A stretch of DNA of 64,000 bases, taken from NCBI GenBank assembly GCA_018881555.1, contig JACAXG010000076.1:263147-327146 (forward strand). Direction: 5' to 3'. The DNA is from Amblyornis subalaris. Taxonomy: Eukaryota; Chordata; Aves; Passeriformes; Ptilonorhynchidae. The notes beneath the pieces are model-generated. The model did not search any database. It had not been told where the DNA came from and worked only from the letters and a program-made list of their open reading frames with translations. The position numbers and the translations under genes were made by a program. Below are positions 1 to 12,420 of this stretch, in pieces (within the stretch, counting starts at the first letter, position 1; each line of letters opens with the position of its first letter).

Positions 1-3000
1 AAATTTGGAAAGACTTTCACAATTATGTCTTATATTTTGTGCGTAAAGTCACTTGCAGGGCAAGCCTTTAAATTAAAAAACAATTGTTTTATGTAGTCTG
101 AAAATGTTCGGTGAAAAAAATTTAAAAATAAACACACTTTGTTTGTGCCAAATTGTTCCAGTCTAAGCCAATTGATTTTAAACTGCAACATTTCATCTAT
201 TTCTCAATCTTTTTTCTAATTTTCTGATGTGTTGATTACTACGAGCTCACAGCAAACCAAAGCTGGATGTGAGCATGTGTATAAAGTGTCTCTCTACATG
301 GGCTGCAAAATAAATAATTGTTTTTTGATAATCATACCAACTGCAAAGCAGTTTCAGTGCAGTGATCATTCAAAAATAGGGTCTTTTCACGAAAGCAAAG
401 TACTGTACCTTACAGCACTGCCATAGTGTCATTTCACATATTTTTGTAGGACTTCTGCATTCTGCTTTTGACCTTTTAAAGTACTTCAGTATCTGATGAT
501 ATTCAACTTTTATGGAAAAAAAAGCCTCAAGTAATTAATTTTCATTCTAGAAATTGTTAGAGCAATTTCTGTTATGATAAAGATGATTAAGAAAGACCAG
601 CAATTAGGAATCTGCTACAAATTTAATCCATGTCATTTGTATTGAGTGTGATTTAAGGAACATAAGTTTATGCTATTGCATGTTTAACAAAACGAGTCGC
701 TGGGTTCTTCCTGTGCATGACTATCAAATCTATTGGCACTTAGGATGATAAAACATGGTTCCAAGTGTAATACACATTTCAAAACAATTTGTGATTACTG
801 ACCTTCATAGTAAGTTGAACTTGTTTTTAAGTTTAACTTGTATGATACATTTTAAAACAAGAACGTGAATAGAATCTTTGCAGACTAAACGCTTTGAAAT
901 TAGATAATTCCCCTAAATTCTGAGGGATGCAAGTGTCAGACTCTTGCCCTCTAAACCCCCTCCAAACTTTGACGATAGAGACTGATTTCAGCATGTAATA
1001 GAAATGTAACTGGGAAAAATAATTCAAAAAGCCCAAAAAACTGGATGTGCAATTTTGACACCGAGTCATTCAAGAGCAAGATTTCTTTATATAACATGAG
1101 GGCAATAAACCAAGGGGCTTTGTGACAGTTTCTTGTCGTGCTGATACTCCAAACAGGAGCATCCACACTGCCTGGTACAGAAAAAATGTTTTTTAAAAAG
1201 ATTTCTTACTTTTAACTTTCCATCACTAATCAGCTGTGACTGTGGGCTTCTACTGTAAAACTCATCCTAAATTACACTGCATTTATTGGAGAACATTTTA
1301 ATCTCTGAGAAGATGAATTTGACTAAATTTGCGTTTTCTAAAATATGATACAAACCAAAAACACTTTGAGAAGAGCAATGATATTTAAAAAGAGGAATGA
1401 TGGAACCAAATGTGATATTCTTCCCTTCAAAGCAGTATTTTTCTCTTTTCACTCATCTCTTTAGGATACATTCAAAAGTAATTTGAATTTCAGCAGATTC
1501 TGTGGAGGATTACTTCCCGTTAGCTAATAAAGAGTAAACTGTAGCAGATAAAATATTTTTTAAAATTTTATCAGTGCTGTAGTTTAGCAGATAAATTGGC
1601 ATTCTGATTAGAGAGTTTTCAGAGCATTCTATTTCTAAATCTCAGCATTCTAACACATTTAAATGGCATATTTAATTTTAAAAAATAAAAAGAATCTAAT
1701 ATATTAATTCGTNGGTGGTGGAACAACAATAATACAGACATCTTTTCAGCCCTAAAGATTACTACAGCTTTGTTTTTCATTAGGCTTTCAAATCCCAAAC
1801 AAGGTATGTAAAGCATCTATTTTGTCTCAATGTTCAATCAGAATTTAATATTTATTCTTACTGAATCAGATTCTTCGAAGTCTGTAATAAGCTGATTCTT
1901 TGTTGTTAATTTTAACTAGTGAACTTAATTTTTCTCTGTGCAAAGGAGCTTAGGATAAGTAGTTTTGAAGTTAAATAGAAAACCCAGGGAGCAATATTTA
2001 TGAAGCAGTGTGGCCAAATACATTTAAAATGCAGAATATTTGTGACTTTGCTAACCAGTAAATCCTTTTCTCTGCTTAGCTACAGCAGCTGGTGATTTTT
2101 CAGTTTCCAGGTACAGTATCAGCAGCATAGCATTTCTTTTGTGACAAAGGAATATAAGTTGCCTTGGAGATTTTTAATTAACTCTTCTCCTGTAGCTCTG
2201 CCTGCTTATCATTTCAGCAGTTATTTAAGCTTTGCATCAGATTTTGGATATTGCTCTTCAAAAATGTCTTCTTAATCTACACATATTAGCATTTCAGCAA
2301 AACAGTGTTTCCATAATGGATCATTCATTACACTTTTTTTGAAGGTGTAGTTAGTATTTACACCCATTAATTCAGCCTTGAAAAACAGAGGAATCCTGAA
2401 GAGGGGAACATGTGTGGATTCTGCAGCTAAAAGAAATTATTCTGCACAAAAGAAGTGATGGTGATTACTTTCCTACTCTTAATGAGACTAAGATATATCT
2501 TAATCACTTTAAATGATTTGTTCTTATCAATAAATAAAGGTGAATAGAATATTTTTGGATGAATTGGGATTCCTCAGACTAATTTATTATTTAATGTAGG
2601 ATTATTCATTTAACAAATAAATTTACGTTCCAAAATGTCCCTAGCTTGCTCACTGCCATTTTGAAATGGCTAGTTCTCTCAGCCAAGTGGGTAAAGCTAT
2701 ATATATATTTCTATATGTGGAAATAAAGAGACTAAAGCTGGAAGAGGCAGAAAGCTGCTTATGGCAGTCACATCCCCTGATGTCATAAATTTTTTCTCTA
2801 TACTGTTCTTTTGAAAAGTCTGGAATTTACTGGCATCAATGTTGTTAATGCCATTCGGCTAGCAGCTGGGCTTTAGGACCTTTTTGTTTTTTCCAGACGA
2901 ATTATAAATGTCATATATGCTTCCAAGAATACAGAATCAGAAGCCTTTTCTACCCTGAAAATGGAGGTAGGAGTTTGAGCAAATATGATTTACAGACACA

Positions 3001-4154
3001 GGGTTAATGCTATAAGCTAGAGGGAGCTCCACCACAACGAAATGCGAAGGTTCGGTTTCATTTATCAATGTGCTTCCCTGGCTTTGTCTGCTTGTGAACA
3101 TAAAAGACCCGGTTTTATTGCAGATATTATCTACACCATTCTGTGATATGAATGTTATTGTCTAAACTGTTGCTGAGACATAAAACAGCTGAAACCCTCT
3201 ACCAACACCATATTTATGCCAAACCTTTTGATAAATATACAGGTCTTTTTGTTCACCATCACTGTCTTTGTCTTCATCTTACCACTCAGCCATGTTTAAT
3301 GAAAATGCATCCTCTATAAATCCCGAGCACAGAAATGCACCAACAGCCAATCTTATAGCCATAATTGTGCAAGTTAATGTCCAGCAGCTGGACAAGTATT
3401 CTGGGCCAGCCCCAAGCCCTGGGTCCGCAGATGCAAATATACCCCTGGTTCATTTATTTCATAGTGCTCTTTCCAAAGTAATCTACAGCACAAAATCATC
3501 CCAGTAACAACCTGGTTTGTTCCACAACTGGCCCTAAAGAGAGATCAGTGAAGTGAGGTTGGAGTGATCTGCTTTGAAAGTATATGTAATTATTACAACT
3601 GGAATATTAATAACCTTTAATAATGTTTGCTTCTATTGAGCAACTCAGAGACACAGAGATCTATTCACAGTTCCAATAATTCTCTAGGAATCTTGTTACC
3701 CCTTATGTAGTATTGGCTAAACGACAGTGTTTGTCCACTATTATTTTTAGATGCCTTTTCAGTAAAAGAATAATTTTTAGGTTTTTTGCATCCCTGCCTA
3801 ACCCGTGTGCACTGAAATTCTGGAGCCTACATTCGAAGTTCTTCTGTCTTACCTCTTGGTCCTCGATCTCAGCAGATGGTATTGCACTAGTCATAGAGAT
3901 AATAAGAAAGCACCTAATATCTTCTTATTGATTTTTGTTAATAAAATGCCACTTCAGAGAGAAACCAACAGCTGAAACCATCAAGGCTGGGTCATGGTTG
4001 TGTGAATGAACTTTATTTTCGTCTGTATGTGGTGTGTAATTCTTGGTGAATCATTTATTAAGTAAATGTGTCCTGTTTCCTGTTTGTAGAATACCCACGA
4101 GCAAATTATGACCTTATTCCACTTTTTAGAAACAATATTATTGTTTTCTTCTAT

Positions 4155-4216
4155 CAACTTTAAAAACTTTCAAACACAATTGACCAACTCTAAAAACTTT
4201 AAAATGTAATTGATAA
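4155..4216. repeat. 30-bp imperfect tandem duplication
   Basis: Two adjacent copies of a 30-base unit share CAACT, TAAAAACTTT and AATTGA in the same order (TAAAAACTTT at 4161 and 4191, AATTGA at 4178 and 4208). A third, weaker AATTGACTG follows at about 4237. Confidence 0.8.
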
Positions 4217-5507
4217 AGGCTCTTCTCCTTCAGCGCAATTGACTGCATCTGTTGGGCATGGTGTTCTCATCGCAGAGAACAGGTATCATCTTTCCAAGCA
4301 ACCTTACCACTAATGTTCTTCCGGTACAAATTTAAAATGGGGTTTCCAGATATGCTGTGAAGAATACTTCAACATATGCTGTGTAACAGCATTCCTGAGC
4401 ATAAAACCTGGTAGGCTTGACCTCACTTGTGGGAAAAGGCCAGAACCAGGCTTAGAACTGGATCTGGGGTTGATCATCCAAGACTCAAGAGGAGTCTTTT
4501 TTCCCACCAAGAGTCTTGCATTCAGACAGCTCATGAGTTCCTTGAAGCTAGGAACCAAGTAACTGCAACCTTAAATCAACATGTAGGTATTAATCTTATA
4601 TATGATTTATTTTCTACTTTTAATGTTTCTTTTCTAACTTCTGAAAAGTTATTCTGTTTGAACGAGAAGAAGAGGATGTCTTTTTCTCCCATATTTATGG
4701 GAAACATGGACTTATTTCTGCTCCTTTTATAAGTTATGGCACATTTACTGAGTTATTCATATATTTGTGCAGCATTTTTTTATGCCTCCGTGCTTTAAAA
4801 AAGAAGTCTGAGTGTTCTGCTCACAGATGGGCCCTCCAGGATGCTGAGAGGGGCAGCTCTGCTTCCAGTCCGGGGGAGGGAATGGAAGTTTTAGCAGAGA
4901 TGTTGGAGCTGAGGACCCAGTTTTAGAGCTGTCTGCATATGGGCTAGACCTTGACCCCATGGGGCTTCGAGGAAAGGCTGTTGTCTGCTTCATCGGGCTC
5001 TGAGTGGACCCTGAGTGAATGGTAGGTCAGCCTCAATAAGTATGGCAGAAAAGTTGATCACTCTGAGAACTCTGACTGCAGAACTGGCATTAACTTACAG
5101 GTGAGGATGTTTGTTTCTAGCAAAACACCTGAATTTACTTCTTAAAGGATTTTAATTTCTGTAACACAAACCAAAAATACTTAATCTGTAAACATCCTCA
5201 GACATCACACAAGAAAAAGAACCTCTTTTGAAAAGGACCTTTTTTTTCCCCTTTCTCAACCTAGAATAAACTTTTCAATGCAGATGTTCTAAGAAAAATA
5301 TGTTTTGGTCAGAAGTGGCAAAACAAAACTGGTGCTTTCCTGACAAGCCTGCACTGCTGGCACAGATGTTTACCGACATCTGTCTTTAGACTATGCAATC
5401 ACTCTCCTGTATTTCCTTAACAATATAATAAAAAGGCAGAATGTGATTTCTCATTTCTGAGCCTCCGATACCACTAAAGCCTTTTATCTGAGAAGTTCAC
5501 TCTTGAA

Positions 5508-5522
5508 TTTTTTTTTTTTTTT
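5508..5522. repeat. poly(T) tract
   Basis: Fifteen consecutive T on the plus strand in gene-free sequence, not attached to a recognisable retroelement. Confidence 0.95.
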
Positions 5523-8500
5523 GCTTTATTTGCTATTTAGTATTAACTATTGCAATATTAACAAGTTCTTACTGGTCCTACGGACAAATACGCAAGCAGC
5601 AATTCTTGGACTTGCTCCAAAGCCCAGCTGCCAGCCATCACCGCCATGTCACAGCAGTGAGGGGCTGGGGGAGTGATATGGTCAGAAAGGACTTCCAAAA
5701 GGTAATTTTAGAGGCAGCTGTTTACCAATCCTTAGTTTGCTTTCTGAGTTTGCTGAAAAGTCCTGCTCAACATTTTTTTGAAGATTTTAACCAGTGTTTG
5801 CTTCTTTGCCATATGGGATCACCCTCGGACGCAACCGTGGGATGCAGCCCCAGTGCAGGTTCTGCTGCACCGCGCTGCACAGGTTGCCATAGTGACAGAC
5901 AGGAGAGACATTACTTCGGAAATGTTGCTTTATTGCAGCTAAAGTGTNTTTTGAAACAGGATCACATTTCAAGTCACTCCCTGTGTTTCATACAGGAACA
6001 AGCAGAATTATTGGCTTCTACAAATAAGAATTAATTTGAACCTGCCTGCTCCCCAGCAGACACTCAGAATGTGCTGCATGTCCTTTCCAGCCTTTTTGGG
6101 TAAAAGAGGCCAGAACGCCCCTCCTCTCTCTCTCAGTATATGCACAAAAACACACTTTGTCTCTCTGCTGCCTTCAGAACTGCCCCTGCTTCCAAACAGG
6201 CCCAAAATGCCGCACCACCGCTGGCTCTGATGTGCTGTGTCTTTTATTGATAAAGAGTATCTTACTTCAGATTCCATCAATTTTGTTCACATTAATGCAG
6301 AAGAGACATCGGGGGAGATTTCTGAAGGATTCCTGACTGTGTTGTGTCCTGACAAATGAATCCAATAATGGGCATTCTGCAAGCATAGCACTGCCTGGCC
6401 AGCCTGAGCTGAGATGTCTCTCAGATCTGAGATGGGCTTCCCCATGGGAACACCAAGCCCGTGGAGATTCAAGCTGCAAAATTCATCAGCCGTGCTGTTC
6501 CCCGCAGCGCCGGCTCTATCCCACAGCTGGGGCAGCCCTGCGGCTATCAACATCCCACTTCTCCACTGACTAAACCATCCCCAGCATTTTCCCTAATAAA
6601 TAGGATGAAAGGGTGTGCCGGTGAGGGGAGGAGCTGGGGCACAGTTTAGAAACGGGTGAATTGGCAGTTTGCAGGAGGAATGTTCAGCCCTGGGAGCCCT
6701 CCAGCCACAGGGCTCTCCTTCCCACAAACACAGGTGACGGGTCGCTGGAGCCTCCGTAGGTGCATGGCTGGCACCAGAACAGCGCCGACTGACTTCTTAA
6801 CAGGATGAATGCAGGACAGAAAGATCCTACTGCTTTTTGAAACAGAGCTTTGATCTATGCCTTAGATTTTACAGCTTGTTCTTTTACAACCTTTCCTTTC
6901 TATTTCTGTAACTTATAGACAGGAATTATTTTTTCGTGCAGTAGATAGCTACAAAGACCAGTGACGGGATTCAAATCCTGTGCTCTTGTGCATCTACTTA
7001 TAATTATACTCATAGCATATACTAACAGTATAGTCACAAAGTAAAAGGTTGATTTCAAGCCTGTCCAGCACACTCCTTCCAAAACACACTGTCCAAGTCA
7101 GATTTCTTCATACAAGAATAAATAACGTACTGTTCCACCAGCTCCTTCCTGGCTCTGTGACCCTTTGTTCCCTGGGCTAGGAACTACTAGGAAGATTACA
7201 GTTCCTATTGTACTTCTTGCTCATTCTTTGTCTTTGTGCCTAAGCAGACATGACTCTACTTCCATTTATTTTGAACAGATCTCAACTACCAAGACAGGCA
7301 ACAAGCACAAGCATTGGATAGATTCTTGTCTTGCTTAACATTATTTTCCTGTCCATCAGTTAGCAACTGGACAAAGAAGCGGATTAAAGTGTAATGCTCC
7401 AGGTTTGTTATGACACTAGAGAAGAGTAAAAATAATTGATATGGGGAAAGCATCCCTATTTTCTCATTTGGAAAAATCGAACCTCTCTTCTATTAAAACT
7501 TTAGAAATAAGAGTAGACCTCTGACACGGAGAACTGAAGGCTACAGCTTCAGTTTGCCATAGGCATAGTGGTCACAATGGGAAGTGCCTATAGGTGAAAA
7601 ACTTTGGGTCCTCTGAAGGGGGTCCATGCTTTGAACCGTTCTGTAAGTGAGGAGGACACAGAACCAAAGGGCAGAGTCTGCTGCAGCTTGACGCAAAGCC
7701 TGTGGAAGAAAATCTGTGTCAGAAGGACTTACAGCATTGGCCTGCCACAGAGAGCCAAGGGCTTGGCATCAGGAGAGGTGAGCCCAGCTGAGGATCTAAC
7801 TACTGAGCTTGATTTAAACCATGCCCTGGCTTTTCTCTGGTGTGGGAAACGGGCTGAATGGAGGCAAAATGTGACAGACTTTATGTCTGGATATTCTGTA
7901 CACCCTCATGCAAACATTGTCTTTTCTTTCCTTATAGTCCTGCATGAAACCACACACTTGTGGTTTGCTGTGTAATTAGTTTTGGTGCTGAGAGAAGACA
8001 AGAGAACTTCTTGTTAGATGGATTAAAGGGATCTGTGCTCTACACCACTTGAGTGACAAGAACCATGTCAGACCAGTCTGCTGTCAAGTGAAAAAAAGTG
8101 ACAGCACAGTCTGAGCCAGACGAGTTCTCCCACTTAGCAAGTGGCAAGAGGCAGGCACGAACTAGCCCTGTCAGAGAGCAGCCACAGGTGACTGGGTCAA
8201 AACAACTGGGACAGAGATGAAAACACACAGCATGATTCCTCCTTAACTTAGCTGAAGCTCTCCTGCTGAGACTTGTGTCTTCCTACCAGGGGAACTAGAA
8301 AACGCCTTCAGGTCAAGGAGTGGGAAAGGGAGGAGGCTGGAACCAGCTCTGAACAAGTATTTCCTAGGTTGCAGCCACCACTCTGTAACAGTGTTTACAT
8401 GCAATGTGCAACAGCAGTACTTCTTGTTGAGTAAAACAGGATGGAAAGTAAAACTGAGCTCTCTGTGCCTGTGGCACAGTGTCAGTGTGGCTGAAATCCA

Positions 8501-8906
8501 GCCTCCGAGTCAGCTGAAGCCAGACTGATTACAAGTCAGAGGAGTGAGGGAGAGATTCCCTTTTTGTTTCAGTTCCCAAGAGCTCTGCTAACATCAAACG
8601 TCAGTGCAGCAGGTAGCACAGGAGTGCTGTGGAAAGGCTTGTACTTCACAGTCCCTTGCAAGTCCCCGTGACTGGACAGCTCAGCAAGGGTCTACCTACT
8701 CGTTGCATTAGGATTATTGGCCAAACTAGTTCCTTCTCAGCTTCACAGGCTCTAATATCATGCCAGAGATACCACAAATATTCAAGATCCATATCCTTCA
8801 GGTGCTGCAGAAGTAAGTTAGGAGGCACTGAATTCTCTAAATTTGGATTAATAGAATAATGACATGCAGGAAAAAATACTTCCTCTCCTCTGAAATTCTG
8901 CCTTAG

Positions 8907-8933
8907 TTCTGAATTCTGAAATTCTGAAATCTG
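8907..8933. repeat. TTCTGAA short tandem repeat
   Basis: Three near-identical TTCTGAA(A) units follow each other, with a fourth related copy at 8888-8900. I see no further significance. Confidence 0.75.
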
Positions 8934-11079
8934 CAAATAGATCAAAGCTGCCTTTTCTGCCTCTAACCTGTATAAACATATACACAGTTTAATGCAAATT
9001 TTACCAAGCATGACAATTAGTACCTTGAAATTATGCAATAGAAAACAGCCCATGAGACCATGAAATTTGTTTAACAATTTCCAAGGGATTGAAAAAGGGA
9101 CACTGCAGCTGTGACCTAGCCACCTGAACTTGCTCATGCAAAGCAGATGCACATAGCAGAGCACCCTTTCCCTCATGGAACGCTATGGCTGTGCCTTCCC
9201 TGTGGCTCAGGAAGTGTGCCCAGCTCTGCAGGGCAGTCCCTTGCACTCTCCTCATGCACGTGTGTGATTACAGGCACAGACTGCGATGGCAAATAAGTGT
9301 TTGTAGNTATAAGAGCATCAGCAGTGCTTCAGCTGCAGATGTGTTATGACTGTGTCTGACCATGTGGACCAACATCAGCTCATTGATACCTGATGTTCTG
9401 CAGATCTTTGTGGTCTTTATCTGTTGTGAATCATCTTATATCAAGACTGGCAGCATATCAGGGCAGATAATAATAACGGTACCATCGGCAAAACTGCAGC
9501 TTAGATGGGTTCATGTGTGCTGAAGGATGTGTGCCTCAGCCGGGGTGGAACTGCCATGAAAAGTGTGAGGAGTAACGGGGCAGGAAGGGCAGACAAAGGA
9601 ATCCAAATGCTTTAAAGAAGAATGAACAGCTCTGTAATACTGATGCAGGAGATGAGGAAATAAATAATTTTGTGATGATCAGCAAAATAATGGCATGAAA
9701 GTAACCAGCGAAGTGACCACAAAACCAGTCGTGCAGAGTGTGAGGTTCAGCACCGCAGCTATTGGATCAATAGCAAGAGTGTTGAAGTTGAGAATTGTAT
9801 GCGAAGCTGCCAGGGCACATATAAACCATAAAATCTACTGATTTTAATCTAATTCTCTGACTACAAAGTGGCAATTGTCTATTTTTTTCTTAGTTTACAC
9901 CTTACTCTATGACTCTGAAATGTGGACAAGTTAGTACAAGAACATCAGAGGAAGCAGAAATCATTAATCAACAATACCTCCAAGCTATTATGCTTGTAAT
10001 TGTCAAGACAAAGATCATGAGTAATGATTTTCTGCAATACATTTTCATAAATTGTTTTTTAAAAATACTTAGAAAAATATCAGCTTTTGTGGACTGCACC
10101 TTTTTCCCTGGCTGAGAGGAATTAATATAAAATGATATTTTAATGGACAGATAAAAAATAGAAAAAAGGGATAAAATATCTAGGAAGAGCTTTATATAGC
10201 TCAACAGCCGCAAGAAATCCTTATGGTACATTGAGAATGAGTTGGTCACCAAGCAGACGAGGGCTTCTGCAGAGATTTGCCATATTATGAAGTAGCCTAA
10301 AAATCAAAAATCAGACTTTTTAACTGTCCCGCCACTCACAGAAGCCTTGGAAAACCTGAAATTCATGATGGACAACTGTGACTAGAACTTTTTTTCCTTG
10401 AATTTCTAGTGCGATGGGTTGTCTCCAATTTAGGAACATCTCTCAGCTTTTCAGACCAGAACTGACCGCATGCAGGCATCTGATATTTCCCTATAGCCTA
10501 GGGTATCTGCAATATGATGGCTGAACATTCAATGCTTTGCATACATCCTGCTCTCTTACCTTCTTCTTTTATTATCTGAAAATAGAACTTCTTATTGAAA
10601 GTTTTCACACCAGCAGTTTTTTCATTGCATTTGGGATGAACAAACACCTCAGGAGAAATAGTATCAGCATGAAAGATCATAGTGTTGCTCTATAAAACGT
10701 TTTTTAAAAGTCTTAAAAACAATATTGGGATAGGTCTGACAAAGTTTTTAAAAGTCAAATAACTGGGAAATTTTCAATCCACTTCAATTAAACGATCTTA
10801 CATTTACATTGTCACCTGAAATAGCACTCAGTTATAAGTATTCTGTGAATTTTAAAGCCTGCATTTTATACTCCTAAAGCATAGCACTAGGAAGGGAAAG
10901 TGACAGCCAAGGAGCTGTCTATGGATGCAGCCTTTCATGCCGACCTCACCAGGTGTGCCCAGAGGATGTGGAGCAGGGGTTGGCTGTGTGTGGCCAGTCC
11001 CCCCTGGCCAGCACTGCCACGAGACCTGCCGCTGTGCCGCAGAGCCATGCTGCCACAGCGGCCACAGAGACTGGCATGG

Positions 11080-11642
11080 CTGGGGATCACCAACAAGGTG
11101 GTCCTGCCACTCTGCTCAGCCCTGGCAAGGCCACATNTGGAGTGCTGTGTCCAGTTCCGGGCTCCTCAGTACAAGGGAAACAGGGAGCTCCTAGAGCAGA
11201 TCAGTGGAGTGCAACACAGTTGATTGAGGGACTGAAGTATCTCTCTTATGAGGAATGGCTGAGGGAGCTGGGCCTGCTCATAGAAGAAATGACAGAGGAA
11301 CTCCCCAATGCCTATGCATATCTGAAGGCAGGATGCCAAGAAGATGGATCCAGGATCTTCTCAGTGGTGCTGAGCAGTGACAAGAGGCAACAGACAGAAA
11401 CTGATGCACAGGAAGTTCCACCCAANCATGAGGAAGAACTACTTTCCTGTGGGAGTGACTGAACCCTGGAACAGAGACCAGAGAGATCATGGGGTCTCCC
11501 TCACTGGTGATGTTCCAGAACAATCTGGACACAATCCTGTACCATGTGCTCTAGGATGACCCTGACTGAGCAGGGAGATTGGACTAGATGACTCACTGTG
11601 GTCCCTTCCAACTTCACTCATTGTTTGATTCTGTGGTTCTGA
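11080..11642 (+). mobile_element. CR1 non-LTR retrotransposon, 5'-truncated 3' fragment
   Basis: This is the 3' end of a chicken-repeat-1 (CR1) LINE in plus orientation. The C-terminal part of the reverse-transcriptase ORF is readable as CSALARPHxECCVQF and LLEQ in one frame, then GLKYLSYEEWLRELGL, AYLKAG and EEELLSCG in another. At least one frameshift and internal decay are therefore present. The element ends with the family hallmark GGACTAGATGACTC, then GTCCCTTCCAAC and the terminal GATTCTGTG-GTTCTG repeats at about 11642. The 5' boundary is uncertain, since GC-rich sequence from about 10900 could also belong to it. It is inactive. CR1 is the dominant LINE of birds and is also found in turtles and crocodilians. 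Ambiguous bases lie at 11137 and 11426. Confidence 0.92.
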
Positions 11643-11799
11643 GGCAGTGTACGGCACACAATGGCTGTGCCAGTGGGGAGCAGCTGGGTCCCCTCCCCTG
11701 GAAAGCCCCTCGCACCCCATGGCTCCTTTGCACATGTTCCTCTCTGGGAGATGCCACTTCCTCATGCTATACTGCAGTCACGGATCCCACGTCCTTATC

Positions 11800-12420
11800 T
11801 TGACATTAAAGAAATAGATTTAATTGTCAGTCCTCTTAAACAAGCGTTTAATTCCATTCTGTGGGGACTAAAGACAGTCTTAAATAATTGAGCGGCCAAG
11901 AGATTGGTTATTTCTGTTTTCATTGCCCATATTGATTTAAGTGCAGTTAATCCTTTCAAATACCCATGTCACACAGGGCCTGATGGCTCTCTTTAGGGCA
12001 ATATTGTTCCTCTGGCTAGATTATTTGACATCAAGCATTGTAATGTCACAATAAATCCTTCATGTAGGCTGTTCTTTTCAGAGAAGTACCAGATGGGGAC
12101 TTCGCCTCTTACATTAAGCTCTTGGTTTTACTAGTCAGAAGTTGGGCTTGTGAATAATTTTCATTAAATTTTCTTTTGTGCCTCATAAAAACTACCTCTG
12201 CAGCAGTGACATTAAATAATCAGAAGCCCAATTAAACAGGCACGTTGACATGAAACGAACCAAGGTGTTTCCTTCACTGCAAATTAAATATAGTTGTGTG
12301 TAAAATAATCTCATTTGGGATATAACCCAATACAGAACATGTGGAATGGATTTTACAGACAAAAGTGGGGATGGCTGAAGCCAAAATCCAACAGACATGT
12401 TTTACAAGTCATTGCAAATT
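11800..12420. promoter_or_regulatory. candidate conserved non-coding element
   Basis: An AT-rich but high-complexity block, free of repeats and directly beside the CR1. It is dense in homeodomain-type cores (TTTAATTCC, AAATAATTGAG, TTCATTAAA, TTAAATAATC, CCAATTAAACAGG), with further AT-rich motifs such as GTCACAATAAATCC and TTGACATCAAGC. This texture is typical of developmental enhancers near LIM-homeodomain genes. No alignment was possible. Confidence 0.35.

Larger units (their letters stand above)
1..11079. other. gene-free flanking sequence, left part
   Basis: AT-rich sequence, especially 1-4300, with no recognisable exon, RNA gene or repeat family. The longest frame is 176 codons on the minus strand (9176-8646) and matches no protein I know. 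Small features are the 4155 tandem duplication, the TTCTGAA repeat, a poly(T) run, a 16-base palindrome at 2655-2670 and ambiguous bases at 1713, 5948 and 9307. From established synteny in mammals the gene beyond this edge should be ZBTB43/ZBTB34. Nothing here confirms that. Confidence 0.7.

Noticed and set aside
2655..2670. Palindrome GCCATTT-TG-AAATGGC as a hairpin RNA
   Set aside because: The arms are only seven bases with no surrounding structure or RNA-gene signature. Chance is sufficient.
10900..11462. Frames of 89-169 codons around 11 kb as a host gene
   Set aside because: The recognisable parts are CR1 reverse-transcriptase remnants split between frames by an indel.
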